Positions 44,902 to 53,950 are shown, counted from the first letter of the stretch. The stretch is DNA of 64,000 nucleotides from Streptomyces sp. NBC_00154 (GCF_026342835.1 NZ_JAPEMI010000001.1:1990501-2054500), one strand, 5' to 3'. Translations and numbers: made by a program. The notes: generated by a model not told the origin, from the letters alone.

Positions 44902-45504
44902 ATGGCAGCGGCAACGGCAAGGGCGGCAGTGAACAGGTCCCGGACGCTCGGCGCGGCTGTTGCCGCCGCCATCGGTCTCACCCTTCTCACCGGCTGCGGC
45001 TCCTCGGACGCGGGCGCCGTCCCGGACGGCTGGGGCAAGCTCGACACGAAGAGCCTGTCCGTCGGCTACCCGAAGGACAAGGGATACAAGGAGCAGTCCG
45101 TGGCCGACCGCAGCAAGAGCAACGCGGCCGTCGCGCTCAAGACGGAGGGCGGGCTGCGCACCGGCATGGTCTCGGTCCAGCTCGACTTCGCCACGGGCGT
45201 CGACGACGCGGGCGAGGCCGCCGCCGCGGCGGGCGCGGGCATCGGCCTCGGTGCGACCCGTAAGGCCACCTCCGATGTCCGGCTGGCGGGCGAGGAGAGC
45301 GCCCGGGACGCGCGTCGGATCGACTACGAGTTCACCTCGTCCGGCAAGGAGCAGACCCCGGCGAGCGGCACCCGGATGACAGGGGTCGTGGTGGCGGGGG
45401 TCGACTCGAAGGACGTACCGTTCGCCATCCGGATCAACGCGGTGAAGGGCTCGCTGAGCGCGAAGGATCTCGACGCCTTCGTCGGCTCGATCACCGTGAA
45501 GTAG
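44902..45504 (+). CDS. Lipoprotein downstream of pilin-like protein
   Basis: A 200-residue lipoprotein, with a signal peptide ending LLTGCGSS (lipid-bearing Cys32). The mature part (DGWGKLDTKSLSVGYPKDKGY onset) looks like the LpqN/DUF1795 type beta-sheet fold seen in actinobacterial surface lipoproteins. It begins 62 bases after the pilin-like gene and is probably in its transcript, with the DUF3592 gene after it. Function unknown. Confidence 0.75.
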   Translation: MAAATARAAVNRSRTLGAAVAAAIGLTLLTGCGSSDAGAVPDGWGKLDTKSLSVGYPKDKGYKEQSVADRSKSNAAVALKTEGGLRTGMVSVQLDFATGVDDAGEAAAAAGAGIGLGATRKATSDVRLAGEESARDARRIDYEFTSSGKEQTPASGTRMTGVVVAGVDSKDVPFAIRINAVKGSLSAKDLDAFVGSITVK

Positions 45505-45524
45505 CCCGTGGAGGACTGGCGTTC

Positions 45525-45974
45525 ATGAATGTTCTGCCCGGCGGCACCGCGACATTCCTGCTGCTGTTCGGCCTGTTCCTCGGTGCGTTCGCCGTGCGCT
45601 CGGCGCTGCGGCTGGGCCGGGTACTGAGCCTGATCCGGCACGGGGTACAGGTCGAGGGCCGGTGCGCGGAGCGCCGGGTCGTGGACCGGGGGGCGGACCG
45701 GGAGCGTGGGTACGCGACGGAGTACGTGTTCGCGTTCCGCACGCTCGACGGCCGCGACATGGAGTTCGTCGACCATGCGCCGGGCCCGTTCGGCTTCGAG
45801 GTCGGGGCACCGATCCGGGTCACGTACGATCCGGCGGACCCGGAGAAGCGCGCCACGGTGGCCGGGCCGCGGGCATGGGGGCCGGTGCTGATGCCCGCGG
45901 TGTTCGCGGCCGGTCTGACGGTGTTCTCGCTGGGCCTGCTGTACGGGTTCGTGGCGATGCGGGGCTGGGTCTGA
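45525..45974 (+). CDS. DUF3592 membrane protein
   Basis: A 149-residue protein with hydrophobic helices at both ends (about 8-30 and 122-145) and a beta-rich middle typical of DUF3592. The middle segment has the strand pair ending VTYDPADPEKR. ATG at 45525 follows GGAGGA. It lies 20 bases after the lipoprotein gene and ends the plus-strand part of the locus at a strong hairpin. Confidence 0.8.
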   Translation: MNVLPGGTATFLLLFGLFLGAFAVRSALRLGRVLSLIRHGVQVEGRCAERRVVDRGADRERGYATEYVFAFRTLDGRDMEFVDHAPGPFGFEVGAPIRVTYDPADPEKRATVAGPRAWGPVLMPAVFAAGLTVFSLGLLYGFVAMRGWV

Positions 45975-45980
45975 GGGCTG

Positions 45981-46008
45981 CCGGCCGCCGCAGCGGTGCG
46001 GCGGCCGG
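45981..46008. terminator. Hairpin after DUF3592 gene
   Basis: A perfect 12-bp stem (45981-45992 with 45997-46008) and GCGG loop, in the 79-base gap between convergent genes. Confidence 0.8.
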
Positions 46009-46053
46009 GTCCGAGGCCTGCACGGGCCCTTCGGGGCGCAGGCCGGGCGGCCG

Positions 46054-46647
46054 CTACCGGCTGGGGACCTCGCTGCCGAACAGCATCCACGGCGACTGCT
46101 CGAACGACGCCACACCCGACAACTGCGGCTGCACCGCCGCCACCTCGTGCCGTACGGCCAGAGTGTCCGGCCAACTGTCGAAAAGCGTGGTGCCGTTGAC
46201 GATGACCCCGTCCCAGTCGGTCGCCACCGATGCCCCCTCCCGGTCGACCACGAAGCCGATGCAGAGCACGGAGGCCCTGCCGATCGCCTCCCTGATCGCG
46301 CGGACGGCCAGCTCCTGATCGTCCTGGGACAGCCCGTGGAGTCCGAATTCGAGAGCGACGACGCCACCCCTCGTACGACGGATGCGCGCGTACACCTCGG
46401 CGCCGCTCTTCACCCACAGCAGGAAGCTGATCTCGTCGAGCCGTTGCAGGCCCGCCACGGTCACCAGCTGCTCCCAGGTCACCCGCGCCTGGGTGGCCGG
46501 CGGTTCGGAGCCGGGACTGACCAGTGTGATGCGGCCGGTGGCGGGGTGGTCGAGCCGCAGCCCCGCCGCGCCCAGATCCCCGAGCAGCGACTCGGCATCG
46601 AGTCGGCTCCAGCCGAGATGGTACGAGTGGAAGAAACCGTCTTTCAT
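46054..46647 (-). CDS. Uncharacterised protein of the toxin locus
   Basis: A 197-residue cytosolic-looking protein without recognised domains. It begins MKDGFFHSYHLGWSRLD and has mixed alpha/beta character. It carries the same promoter motif as the toxin and its neighbours, so it is probably co-regulated with them. Its size, acidic nature and place at the locus edge would suit an immunity or accessory protein, but nothing else supports that. ATG at 46647 is preceded by GAGGTG. Confidence 0.65.
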   Translation of the reverse strand: MKDGFFHSYHLGWSRLDAESLLGDLGAAGLRLDHPATGRITLVSPGSEPPATQARVTWEQLVTVAGLQRLDEISFLLWVKSGAEVYARIRRTRGGVVALEFGLHGLSQDDQELAVRAIREAIGRASVLCIGFVVDREGASVATDWDGVIVNGTTLFDSWPDTLAVRHEVAAVQPQLSGVASFEQSPWMLFGSEVPSR

Positions 46648-46757
46648 CGACGCTTCACCTCATAAGAGTGTGGGGGCACCTCTTCGGATGTGCGTATGAG
46701 CACGTCGAGTCACCGCTCGGCGGCGGCAAGTCTTCAGCTCACATTCGGTCGGTCACG

Positions 46758-46802
46758 AGCGTAATGAGCGCAGCCGACGGAGGCGTGGGCCCACGGGCCC
46801 AT
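46758..46802 (-). promoter_or_regulatory. Shared-motif promoter of uncharacterised gene
   Basis: ATGGGCCC-G-TGGGCCCA (46802-46786, minus strand) is followed exactly 22 bp later by TACGCT (46763-46758), about 110 bases before the ATG. Confidence 0.75.
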
Positions 46803-46869
46803 GAACGGGCCCCAAAGCGCTCAGCGTGCCGATGCCCCGGGCTGACGGCCGATGAGGACCTGAACCGGC

Positions 46870-47925
46870 TCAGGCGACCGGCACGGCGGGGGCGGTGAAG
46901 AGCGAGGCGTCCCCGCCCTGGACCCTGTCCCGGACACCTGCGCTCGCCTCGTGCGGCACACCCAGCGGAACGGCACTGACCTCGGAGAGGCGGGTGTACT
47001 GCTCGGGCGTGAGGACGACGTCGAGGGCGCCCAGGTAGTTGTCGAGCTGGCTCACGGTGCGCGGGCCGACGATCGGGATCTGGGAGGTCGCCGCGCGTGC
47101 GGCCCGCTCGTTGATCCAGGCGACCGCGACCTGGGCCGGGGGCGCCCCGGTCTCCTCGGCGACGGCAATGACGGTGTCGACGATCGCGGCCTTCTGATCA
47201 CTGCTCTCGGTGTGCACCAGGGTCTTCAGATCGCTGAGCCGGCCTTCCGCGCTGCCGCGGTACTTGCCGGTCAGCAGCCCTCCGCCGAGCGGGGACCACA
47301 GGGCGGTGCCGAGCCCGAGGCTCTCGGCCATCGGCAGCAGCTCACGGTCGGCGGTCCGCTCGACCAGGCTGTACTCGACCTGGATTCCGGCGACGGGCGC
47401 CCAGTTCTTCAGGTCCGCCAGTGTCGCGGCGCGGGAGACTCGCCAGGCGGGGAAGTTGGACAGTGCCGCGTGCAGGATCTTGCCCTGGCCGACGAGGTCG
47501 TCGAGGCCGCGCAGGATCTCCTCGACCGGCGTCAGGCCGTCGGGGAAGTGCACCCAGAGCAGGTCGATGTAGTCGGTGCCGAGGCGCCGCAGACTCGCCT
47601 CGACCGAGTGACGCATGTTCTTCAGGCCGTTGCCGGTCCGCGACAGGGCCGGCTGCGGAGCGGCGCCGTTGGTGAACTTCGTGGCCAGGACGAAGTCCTC
47701 CCGGTCCGCGCCGAGGAACTCCCCCAGCAGCGTCTCCGACTCACCGAACTGGTAGTGGTCCGCCGTGTCGAGGAAGTTCCCGCCGGCCTCGGCGAACCGG
47801 TCGAACATGCGGCGCGCCTCGTCGGGCTCGGCCCCGGCGCCCCAGCCGGTGCCGAAATTGCCGGTACCCAGTGCGTACTGGGAGACGCGCAGCCCGGTAC
47901 GGCGGCCGAAGGTCGTGTAGCGCAT
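46870..47925 (-). CDS. Aldo/keto reductase
   Basis: A 351-residue NADPH-dependent aldo/keto reductase. Catalytic Asp and Tyr are in LDTADHYQFG, the Lys is in LATKFTNG, and the His-containing LLWVHFPDG block follows; a VGPRTVSQLDNYLGAL block binds cofactor. AGGGAGA lies 5 bases before the ATG at 47925. It is a general carbonyl-reducing type without known substrate, unrelated in sequence details to the MgrA-type enzyme elsewhere in the window. The 228 bases between it and the next gene hold nothing I recognise. Confidence 0.9.
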   Translation of the reverse strand: MRYTTFGRRTGLRVSQYALGTGNFGTGWGAGAEPDEARRMFDRFAEAGGNFLDTADHYQFGESETLLGEFLGADREDFVLATKFTNGAAPQPALSRTGNGLKNMRHSVEASLRRLGTDYIDLLWVHFPDGLTPVEEILRGLDDLVGQGKILHAALSNFPAWRVSRAATLADLKNWAPVAGIQVEYSLVERTADRELLPMAESLGLGTALWSPLGGGLLTGKYRGSAEGRLSDLKTLVHTESSDQKAAIVDTVIAVAEETGAPPAQVAVAWINERAARAATSQIPIVGPRTVSQLDNYLGALDVVLTPEQYTRLSEVSAVPLGVPHEASAGVRDRVQGGDASLFTAPAVPVA

Positions 47926-48153
47926 GGAGTTCTCCCTGGAAATCGAGTCCGTCCGCAGACCCCGGAGCCGTCGGCGAGCAGTTGGCCGCGGACCACGACG
48001 GTGCTGTCGCCCGCACTCGACAGCGACCGCCCCGGGGCGTCGGCGCATTCCGTCGCCGCTCTGCTGATCGACTACGCCGTCGGTGCCGCGGAGCAGGAGC
48101 GGTCTCCTGGTACGGAGAAACCCGCAACCGGCTGCAAACGGCTCCCGGGCGGT

Positions 48154-49023
48154 CTAGCCGATCGTGTCGAGCCTGGGCACGATGCGCGCGGCGAGCTGTT
48201 CGGTGAAACTGACCGGGTGCCGGTCCGGCAGCACCTGGACGGCGGTGATGCCGAGCTCCGCGTACTCCTCGACGTCGGCGAGGAACGCATCGGTCTCGTC
48301 CAGCACCGGCCTGTTGAACATGAGGGTCTTCTCGATGGAGTCGTAGTCGCGGCCCACCGCCGCGCAATGCACCCGCAGTACGTCGAGCTTGTGGGCCACC
48401 TCGTCCACATCGGTGGCGAACAGGTTGCACGCGTCCCCGTACCGGGCGACCAGCCGCAGCGTCTTCTTCTCGCCGCCGCCGCCGATCATGATCGGCGGCC
48501 GCTCGCCGATCGGCTCCGGCATGCACAGCGTCTCGTCCAGCCGGTAGTGCCGCCCCTCGTACGGGCCGTTCTCCTCGCTCCACATCTGCAGACAGATCTG
48601 CAGCGTCTCCTCCAGCCGTTCGAACCGCTCCGCGACCGGGACGACCGGCACCCCGAGTCCGCGCTGCTCCCGCTCGTACCAGGAGGCGCCGAGACCCAGC
48701 ACGGCCCGGCCGCCGGACAGCACGTCGAGGCTGGTGACGATCTTCGCCAGCAGGCCCGGATGGCGGTACATCACCCCCGTGACCATCAGGCCGAGCGTCA
48801 TCCGCTGGGTCAGCGCCGCCACGAATCCGAGGGCCGTGTACCCCTCCAGCATCGGCTCGTCGGCCGTGCTCTGCGGGGTCTCCATCTGGAAGTAGTGGTC
48901 CATCACGGTGAACGAAGCGACCCCGCCCTGGTCGGCGATCCGCGCCGCCTCGGCGAGCGTGGGCGCGATGAGCGCGGGGTCGGCGGGTTGCGAGTAGTTC
49001 CAGTAGTGCAGGCCGAGCTTCAC
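48154..49023 (-). CDS. F420-dependent luciferase-like oxidoreductase
   Basis: A 289-residue TIM-barrel enzyme of the bacterial luciferase-like family, in the F420-dependent LLM branch. Visible marks are FTVMDHYFQ near residue 40, GVMYRHPGLLAKIVTSLDVLSGGR, LGLGASWYEREQRG and a PIMIGGGGEKKTLRLVARYGD block for the cofactor phosphate. It probably reduces or oxidises a small molecule using coenzyme F420. GTG at 49023 has GGAGG seven bases upstream. Substrate unknown. Confidence 0.88.
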   Translation of the reverse strand: MKLGLHYWNYSQPADPALIAPTLAEAARIADQGGVASFTVMDHYFQMETPQSTADEPMLEGYTALGFVAALTQRMTLGLMVTGVMYRHPGLLAKIVTSLDVLSGGRAVLGLGASWYEREQRGLGVPVVPVAERFERLEETLQICLQMWSEENGPYEGRHYRLDETLCMPEPIGERPPIMIGGGGEKKTLRLVARYGDACNLFATDVDEVAHKLDVLRVHCAAVGRDYDSIEKTLMFNRPVLDETDAFLADVEEYAELGITAVQVLPDRHPVSFTEQLAARIVPRLDTIG

Positions 49024-49284
49024 GTCCACTCCTCCGTGCCGGAACCTCTGCGACGACCCTGTGCAGTCCTTCGTCACGGTACGTGCGTCCGGGCAGGCAG
49101 GCATGGACAGTACGCCCGGCCGGGTGCCGGGGCCTCGGCTCGACCTTGCTTCGGAACCCTTGCGGGAGTCGGCATGCTCCCCTGCATGCGGTAACCCGGC
49201 GCGCGCAGCCGACCTCCCCCCGGAAAGCTGTTGGGCGTACGCACCCCCACCGTCCCCACGGCGAAAGACAAAGAGGGTCTCCCT

Positions 49285-50166
49285 GTGCGTTTGTACCGAA
49301 TGGCACTGTGGGTCACGGTCCCTTTGGCCGTTCCTCTCCTGGCGGCACCGGCCGGGGTGACGAGGGCCGGCAGCGGGACGATGCCGGAAAGCCCTCCCTC
49401 GGCGCAGCGGACCGAAACCGTTGCGGAGCCGGCCGTCGATTCCACATGGCCGTACCCCACCCTCGGAGCGACGCCGGTGACATTCCCCCGTGCGGCGCTT
49501 CGGCCCGCCATCGTGTCGCGTGCGCAGTGGCGGGCCGACGAGACCCAGCGCGACGCCCATGCCCACTACGCGGGAGGGGTGACAGCGATCTTCATCCACC
49601 ACACCGACACCCCCAACGACTACAACTGTGCGGACGTCCCGCTCACCCTGCGCAACCTGTACACGGGCCAGACCCACGACCGGAATTGGGGAGACCTCGG
49701 CTACAACTTCCTCGTCGACCGATGCGGCAACATCTACGAAGGCCGCGCCGGCGGTGTCGACCGCCCCGTCGTCGGCTCCCACACCCAGGGGTTCAACCGG
49801 GGCACTGCGGGGATCGCGGCAATCGGCACCTTCGGACGAGGGACGAAGGTGCCGGCCCCCATGGAGCACTCGATCGCGGCCCTCGCCGCCTGGAAACTCG
49901 GCCTGCGCGGTGTCGACCCCCGCAGCAAGGTGCGACTCACGTCCACCAATGACAAGAGCCGCTACGCCAAGGGCACTTCGGCCGAATTCAATGCCATCTC
50001 CGGCCATCGCGACGGCAATGAGACCGACTGCCCCGGGGATGCGCTGTTCGCCCGGCTCCCCGCGATCCGGGACATGGCCGCCGATCTCCAAGGCAGGTCT
50101 GCGGGAGCATTCTCCGGTATCGGCGTCCCGGTGACCTTGCAGAGCCTCCACCAGGGCGGCAACTGA
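49285..50166 (+). CDS. Secreted PGRP-type N-acetylmuramoyl-L-alanine amidase
   Basis: A 293-residue exported peptidoglycan amidase. A signal peptide (LWVTVPLAVPLLAAPAG) is followed by a short linker and an amidase_2/PGRP domain: SRAQWRAD, zinc His105 in FIHHT, YNFLVDRCGNIYEGRAGG, GHRDGNETDCPGD with the other His and Cys zinc ligands. It cleaves between muramic acid and the stem peptide outside the membrane. GTG at 49285 follows GAGGG; an earlier in-frame start would put residues before the signal peptide. Confidence 0.9.
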   Translation: MRLYRMALWVTVPLAVPLLAAPAGVTRAGSGTMPESPPSAQRTETVAEPAVDSTWPYPTLGATPVTFPRAALRPAIVSRAQWRADETQRDAHAHYAGGVTAIFIHHTDTPNDYNCADVPLTLRNLYTGQTHDRNWGDLGYNFLVDRCGNIYEGRAGGVDRPVVGSHTQGFNRGTAGIAAIGTFGRGTKVPAPMEHSIAALAAWKLGLRGVDPRSKVRLTSTNDKSRYAKGTSAEFNAISGHRDGNETDCPGDALFARLPAIRDMAADLQGRSAGAFSGIGVPVTLQSLHQGGN

Positions 50167-50321
50167 CGCCGGTCATCGGTCGGCGCGCTCACGGACGCCG
50201 GCGGCCCGGCCCTCACCCGTTCGGGGCCACCGGCGGTGCGAACGGGTCCCTCCGTGTGCGTGGACGTCGGGGTCTGCCCACGCTGAAAGGTGCTGCAGCC
50301 GGTGATCCACGATGAGGGACG

Positions 50322-51077
50322 ATGATCGTATCGGTGGTGTCGATGCCGGAAGGCGTCGTTACTCATACACACGTGTCGGAGGCGCGTGAACGTCTCGCGG
50401 CATCCCGTTTTCTGATCGTGGACATCGAGCTGCCCGAGGAGGCACCGCCCGACGAACAGCCGGTCGCCCACCAGCTCGGTCTGGAAGCCGAGGACCTGGC
50501 GTGGCTCGGAAGGGAGGGCAAAGCCGTGCGTGCCGAGTTCCTCGGAGAGAGCGCCGGGTTCGTCGTACCGATGTTCCGGCAACGCCGGCCCCAGCAGGTC
50601 TATCGTCTGGCACGGCTACGACGGCGCGCGGCCCTCCTGCACCACTCGCTCCTGCCCTACCTGGAGGCGACGGACGAGACCTTGACGCGGAGGATGATGA
50701 GCGGCAGCTTCTCGGAGGAGCGGCAGCGGCTCGCCCGCTCGTACCAACGCGCTGCGAGGTCGGTGCTCACGGACATCGCGTCTCTCCAGGACGCCTCCCG
50801 GCGAGCCTTCGTCAGCTACTCCTCCCTCGTGTCCGGCGAGCAGAACGGCGTGATCAACCGGCTGGCCGTCGTGTCGACGATCTTCCTGCCGCTGACGTTC
50901 CTGACCGGATTCTTCGGCATGAACTTCACGTACATGACCGATGAGTTGGAGAGCACGACCGTCTTCTGGCTGCTGGCTGTGGGGCTGCAGGCGATCGTCC
51001 TGTCCATCGCCCTCTACGTGCTGCACCGCACCCGCCTCTGGCGGAAGCTGCGCGACGACAGTCCCGATGACCTGTGA
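50322..51077 (+). CDS. Short CorA-like magnesium channel
   Basis: A 251-residue CorA family protein. The two C-terminal helices flank the family's GMN signature (residues 199-201, in FFGMNFTYM). The cytoplasmic part is only about 180 residues, shorter than the usual CorA, and the middle of the alpha/beta domain appears to be missing around residues 65-95. It may be a shortened but working channel or a decaying copy. ATG at 50322 follows GAGGG. Confidence 0.82.
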   Translation: MIVSVVSMPEGVVTHTHVSEARERLAASRFLIVDIELPEEAPPDEQPVAHQLGLEAEDLAWLGREGKAVRAEFLGESAGFVVPMFRQRRPQQVYRLARLRRRAALLHHSLLPYLEATDETLTRRMMSGSFSEERQRLARSYQRAARSVLTDIASLQDASRRAFVSYSSLVSGEQNGVINRLAVVSTIFLPLTFLTGFFGMNFTYMTDELESTTVFWLLAVGLQAIVLSIALYVLHRTRLWRKLRDDSPDDL

Positions 51078-51147
51078 GCCCACGCACGCTCGACATCGCC
51101 GGTTCCTCTTCCGGCCCTTGCTCTTGGCCATCACCCTCCACCGGAGG

Positions 51148-52119
51148 TCAGGCCGCAGTCGTGATGTTCCGTTGTTGTTGTTCGAAGGAGCTCATCGTGC
51201 GCGTGAAGTCCCGGGTGGACAACAGCAGCTTGTAGACGATGGCCAGTTCGAAGACCAGCAGCAGTGCCGCGCTGACGACAGTGGCACCGATGACCTGGTC
51301 CAGGAGCGGGCCGATGATGAACACGCTCATCTGGAACTCGATGCCACTGATCAGATGGGTGCGGATGCGGTGACGCAGCATGAACGAGCGGAACCGCAGG
51401 TAGCCGGGGAAGCGGTGACGGAACTCCTGTTGCAGATCGATCACTTGCCCTCGGGAGGCGGCGAGTGTCACTGGACCGGAGGGCGCCTCCTCCCGCGCAG
51501 GGAGGCTGGTTGCATCCTGCTCGATGTCGGCTTCGGGGTTGTCCCGAAGCAGGTCCTCCATGAACGCGAGCTCCGCCTGGTTCTCGGCTCGACGGGCTGA
51601 CCGGATGCGCGACTTGATCTGCTTGCGCATCGTGTGCCGGGTCTTGAAGATCTCCAGCGAGTTGATGTACCGCAGGCCGTCCAGGAAGACGACCACGGCA
51701 GCGAGCCAGACATAGATCATCTCGCCGGTGCGGGAGTACTGGCCGGCCATGAGGGCGATGGCGCACGCCATGACCCGTATCCGGTCGAAGATGTAGTCCA
51801 GCCAGGCACCGAACACAGACCCCTGACCGGTGAGACGGGCGACCTTGCCGTCCATGCAGTCAAGGATGAAGCTCAGGTGGTAGACCAGCGCGCCGGCGAT
51901 CAACCAGTACCAGTCACCCTTGGCGAAGCAGGCGGCAGCAACCAGCCCCAGGACCAGCGCGCCCCAGGTGATCTGGTTGGGAGTAATACGGGTGCGCCTG
52001 GCAACGAACCGCACCAGAGGTGTGGCTACGGGGTCGACCAGGAGCACGGTCCACCATGCATCGCGCTTCTTCTGCGTAATGCGACGCACCTCGGCGAGGG
52101 GCGGTATGTCTCGACGCAT
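51148..52119 (-). CDS. CDP-alcohol phosphatidyltransferase family protein
   Basis: A 323-residue membrane enzyme. The hallmark D-G-x2-A-R-x8-G-x3-D-x3-D is present (Asp90, Gly91, Ala94, Arg95, Gly104, Asp108, Asp112). Several hydrophobic helices lie before and after it; a charged cytoplasmic stretch of about 90 residues (170-250) separates the last two helix groups, which is unusual. It would transfer an alcohol or sugar-alcohol phosphate from a CDP-activated donor to a lipid or other acceptor. ATG at 52119 follows AGGAAG at good spacing. Confidence 0.87.
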   Translation of the reverse strand: MRRDIPPLAEVRRITQKKRDAWWTVLLVDPVATPLVRFVARRTRITPNQITWGALVLGLVAAACFAKGDWYWLIAGALVYHLSFILDCMDGKVARLTGQGSVFGAWLDYIFDRIRVMACAIALMAGQYSRTGEMIYVWLAAVVVFLDGLRYINSLEIFKTRHTMRKQIKSRIRSARRAENQAELAFMEDLLRDNPEADIEQDATSLPAREEAPSGPVTLAASRGQVIDLQQEFRHRFPGYLRFRSFMLRHRIRTHLISGIEFQMSVFIIGPLLDQVIGATVVSAALLLVFELAIVYKLLLSTRDFTRTMSSFEQQQRNITTAA

Positions 52120-52135
52120 GGAATAACTTCCTGAA

Positions 52136-52157
52136 GTTCTACTGACGTTCACCTGAA
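52136..52157. promoter_or_regulatory. Possible PhoP-type repeat before phosphatidyltransferase
   Basis: Two back-to-back 11-base units, GTTCTACTGAC and GTTCACCTGAA, 17 bases upstream of the minus-strand ATG. They match the PhoP repeat length and GTTCA core. The second unit is also a GTTCA-CC-TGAAC palindrome, which is an alternative reading. Confidence 0.35.
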
Positions 52158-52278
52158 CTTAAGAAGGCGGTGATCCAGATACAAGGCTCCACCGGTGCAA
52201 CCTTTACCCGCCGGTAGGAGTCATGGAGCGTTTCCGGCGCGCCTGCTCACGTACGACCGCGGCCCGGCGAAGCCTCCG

Positions 52279-52776
52279 TCACCTGGGCAGCCGGGCCCAT
52301 GACCTGATGCCCGCATGCGGCGGCAGCGCGTCGCAGACGCCCCACTGCCCGCCCCAGTCGTCCACTACGGAATCCAGCAGCCACAGGGCCCTCCGGCGTC
52401 GCTCGGCACAGAGGGCGACGGTATCGGGATCGGCGTGGCGCGGGTGCTGGTCCCAGACGGCCAGTCGAAGTGCGTTGTCGCGGTGCCGGGCGGAGACGTA
52501 CAGATCGAGGCCCGGGGTCATCATGCCGGCGACACCCCCGAGCTCACCCACCACGAGCGCGGTCGGCCAGGCGTACGGAGTGAGCCCGTACGCGCGCAGC
52601 GAGGCCGTGACGGCATTGCGCCCGATCGCCGCGCTGCGCGGGTCGCCGGGGAGAGTGAGACTGAGCGCCGGCCCACGATCGGCGATGCGGCGGCTGGGCT
52701 GCGGATACGCGTACGGGTCGGGTGCGGGCTCCTCGACGGCTACCGGGCAGAGCGCGGCGCGCGGAGATTTCGGCAT
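52279..52776 (-). CDS. ATPase-like (HATPase_c_2) regulator
   Basis: A 165-residue protein of the anti-sigma-type HATPase_c_2 group, degenerate. The first 40 residues are variable, then LRAYGLTPYAWPTALVVGELGGVAGMM aligns with the N-box region, with few of the usual Asn residues, and the C-terminal part is Asp/Arg-rich. Streptomycetes encode many such proteins beside XRE (DUF5753) regulators and DUF397 partners, as here. Its partner is probably the divergent XRE gene. ATG at 52776 follows GGGAG. Confidence 0.75.
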   Translation of the reverse strand: MPKSPRAALCPVAVEEPAPDPYAYPQPSRRIADRGPALSLTLPGDPRSAAIGRNAVTASLRAYGLTPYAWPTALVVGELGGVAGMMTPGLDLYVSARHRDNALRLAVWDQHPRHADPDTVALCAERRRRALWLLDSVVDDWGGQWGVCDALPPHAGIRSWARLPR

Positions 52777-53087
52777 GACTGACTCCCCTTCTGTACAGGT
52801 GGCGAGTTGGCGGTCTCTCTTCCGCGTCGATGCGCACAGGTGGCTCTTGCGCTGCGGAATGAGCGGTGGCTTGCCTCCCTGGCACGGAACCGCCCCTCCC
52901 AGGGCAGGAGGATGCGGGCAGGACCGCGCGATGCACTTCCAACTCGTCGCAGCGTGACCAGTGCGTCACCAAACGTAGTTGGCTGGGGGTCATAATGGCC
53001 ACCCACTCCCGCAAATTTGAATCCTTACGTGGTCCAAGGCGCGGTCTGCACGGCAGACTTCGCACGGAAGGTCACGGAAGGACTGAC
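52777..53087. other. 311-base divergent region, no gene seen
   Basis: This stretch separates the ATPase-like and XRE genes and must contain both promoters. I find no clear operator. Frames here are short, without ribosome sites. Confidence 0.5.
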
Positions 53088-53939
53088 ATGGCATCGCGAA
53101 CGTCCCCGACCGAACGTCAGCGGCGTTTGGGTAGCGAACTCCGGAAGATGCGCACCACGGCCGACATCACTGCCGAGAACGCGGCCAGGCTGCTCGGGGT
53201 CGACCGCTCCAGGCTCTCGAACATCGAGCAGGGTCTCCGCGCCATCAGCGAGGACCGTCTGCGCACACTCGCCAACGCCTGCGGCTGCACGGACGAGGCG
53301 TATGTGAACGCCTTGGCCGACATGGCCCGTCCCTCGCACCGCGGCTGGTGGGAACACTACCGGCCCACCCTCCCCAGCGGCCTCCTGGACATCGCGGAGC
53401 TGGAAGCCCACGCCTTGCGCATGCGGACGGCCCATTCCGTACACATCCCGGGGATCTTTCAGACCAGCGATCACGCCCTCGCCGTCTTTCGCGTCGTCGT
53501 GCCGGCTCTTCCCGAGCACGAGGTCGCCCTCCGCCTGGCCCACCGCGTGGAACGCCAGCAGGTCCTGGACGGCGTGACACCGCCGGAGTACGTCGGCGTC
53601 ATCCACGAAGCTGCGCTGCGTATGCAGTTCGGCGGCAGAAGGGTGGCCCGCGCCCAGCTGGAACACCTCCTGGCCGTGTCGGAGCGCCGCCACATCACCT
53701 TGCGCGTGACCCCGTTCGACGCGGGCGCCTTCCCCGGTGCGGGACAGACCGTGAACTACTCCGAGGGCCCCGTACCGCAGCTGGACACGGTGCAGGTGGA
53801 CAGTACACATGGGCCCGAATTCCTTTATGGGGAAGCGCAACTGGCCAAATACCGTTCACACCTCGACTGGATGGAACGGATTGCGCTGCCACCCGAGAAG
53901 TCCCGGGATTTCATCCACGACATCGCACGTCATCTCTGA
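53088..53939 (+). CDS. XRE regulator with DUF5753 domain
   Basis: A 283-residue regulator. An N-terminal helix-turn-helix of the XRE type (about 12-70, with RSRLSNIEQGLRAI) is followed by the DUF5753 sensory domain common in actinobacteria (from about 90 to the end; FQTSDHALAVFRVVVP and a QFGG-containing region are typical). Relatives include BldB-linked regulators of differentiation. ATG at 53088 follows GGAAGGA. A small DUF397-like gene is next, 11 bases on. Confidence 0.9.
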   Translation: MASRTSPTERQRRLGSELRKMRTTADITAENAARLLGVDRSRLSNIEQGLRAISEDRLRTLANACGCTDEAYVNALADMARPSHRGWWEHYRPTLPSGLLDIAELEAHALRMRTAHSVHIPGIFQTSDHALAVFRVVVPALPEHEVALRLAHRVERQQVLDGVTPPEYVGVIHEAALRMQFGGRRVARAQLEHLLAVSERRHITLRVTPFDAGAFPGAGQTVNYSEGPVPQLDTVQVDSTHGPEFLYGEAQLAKYRSHLDWMERIALPPEKSRDFIHDIARHL

Positions 53940-53950
53940 GGGGAGTCTCC

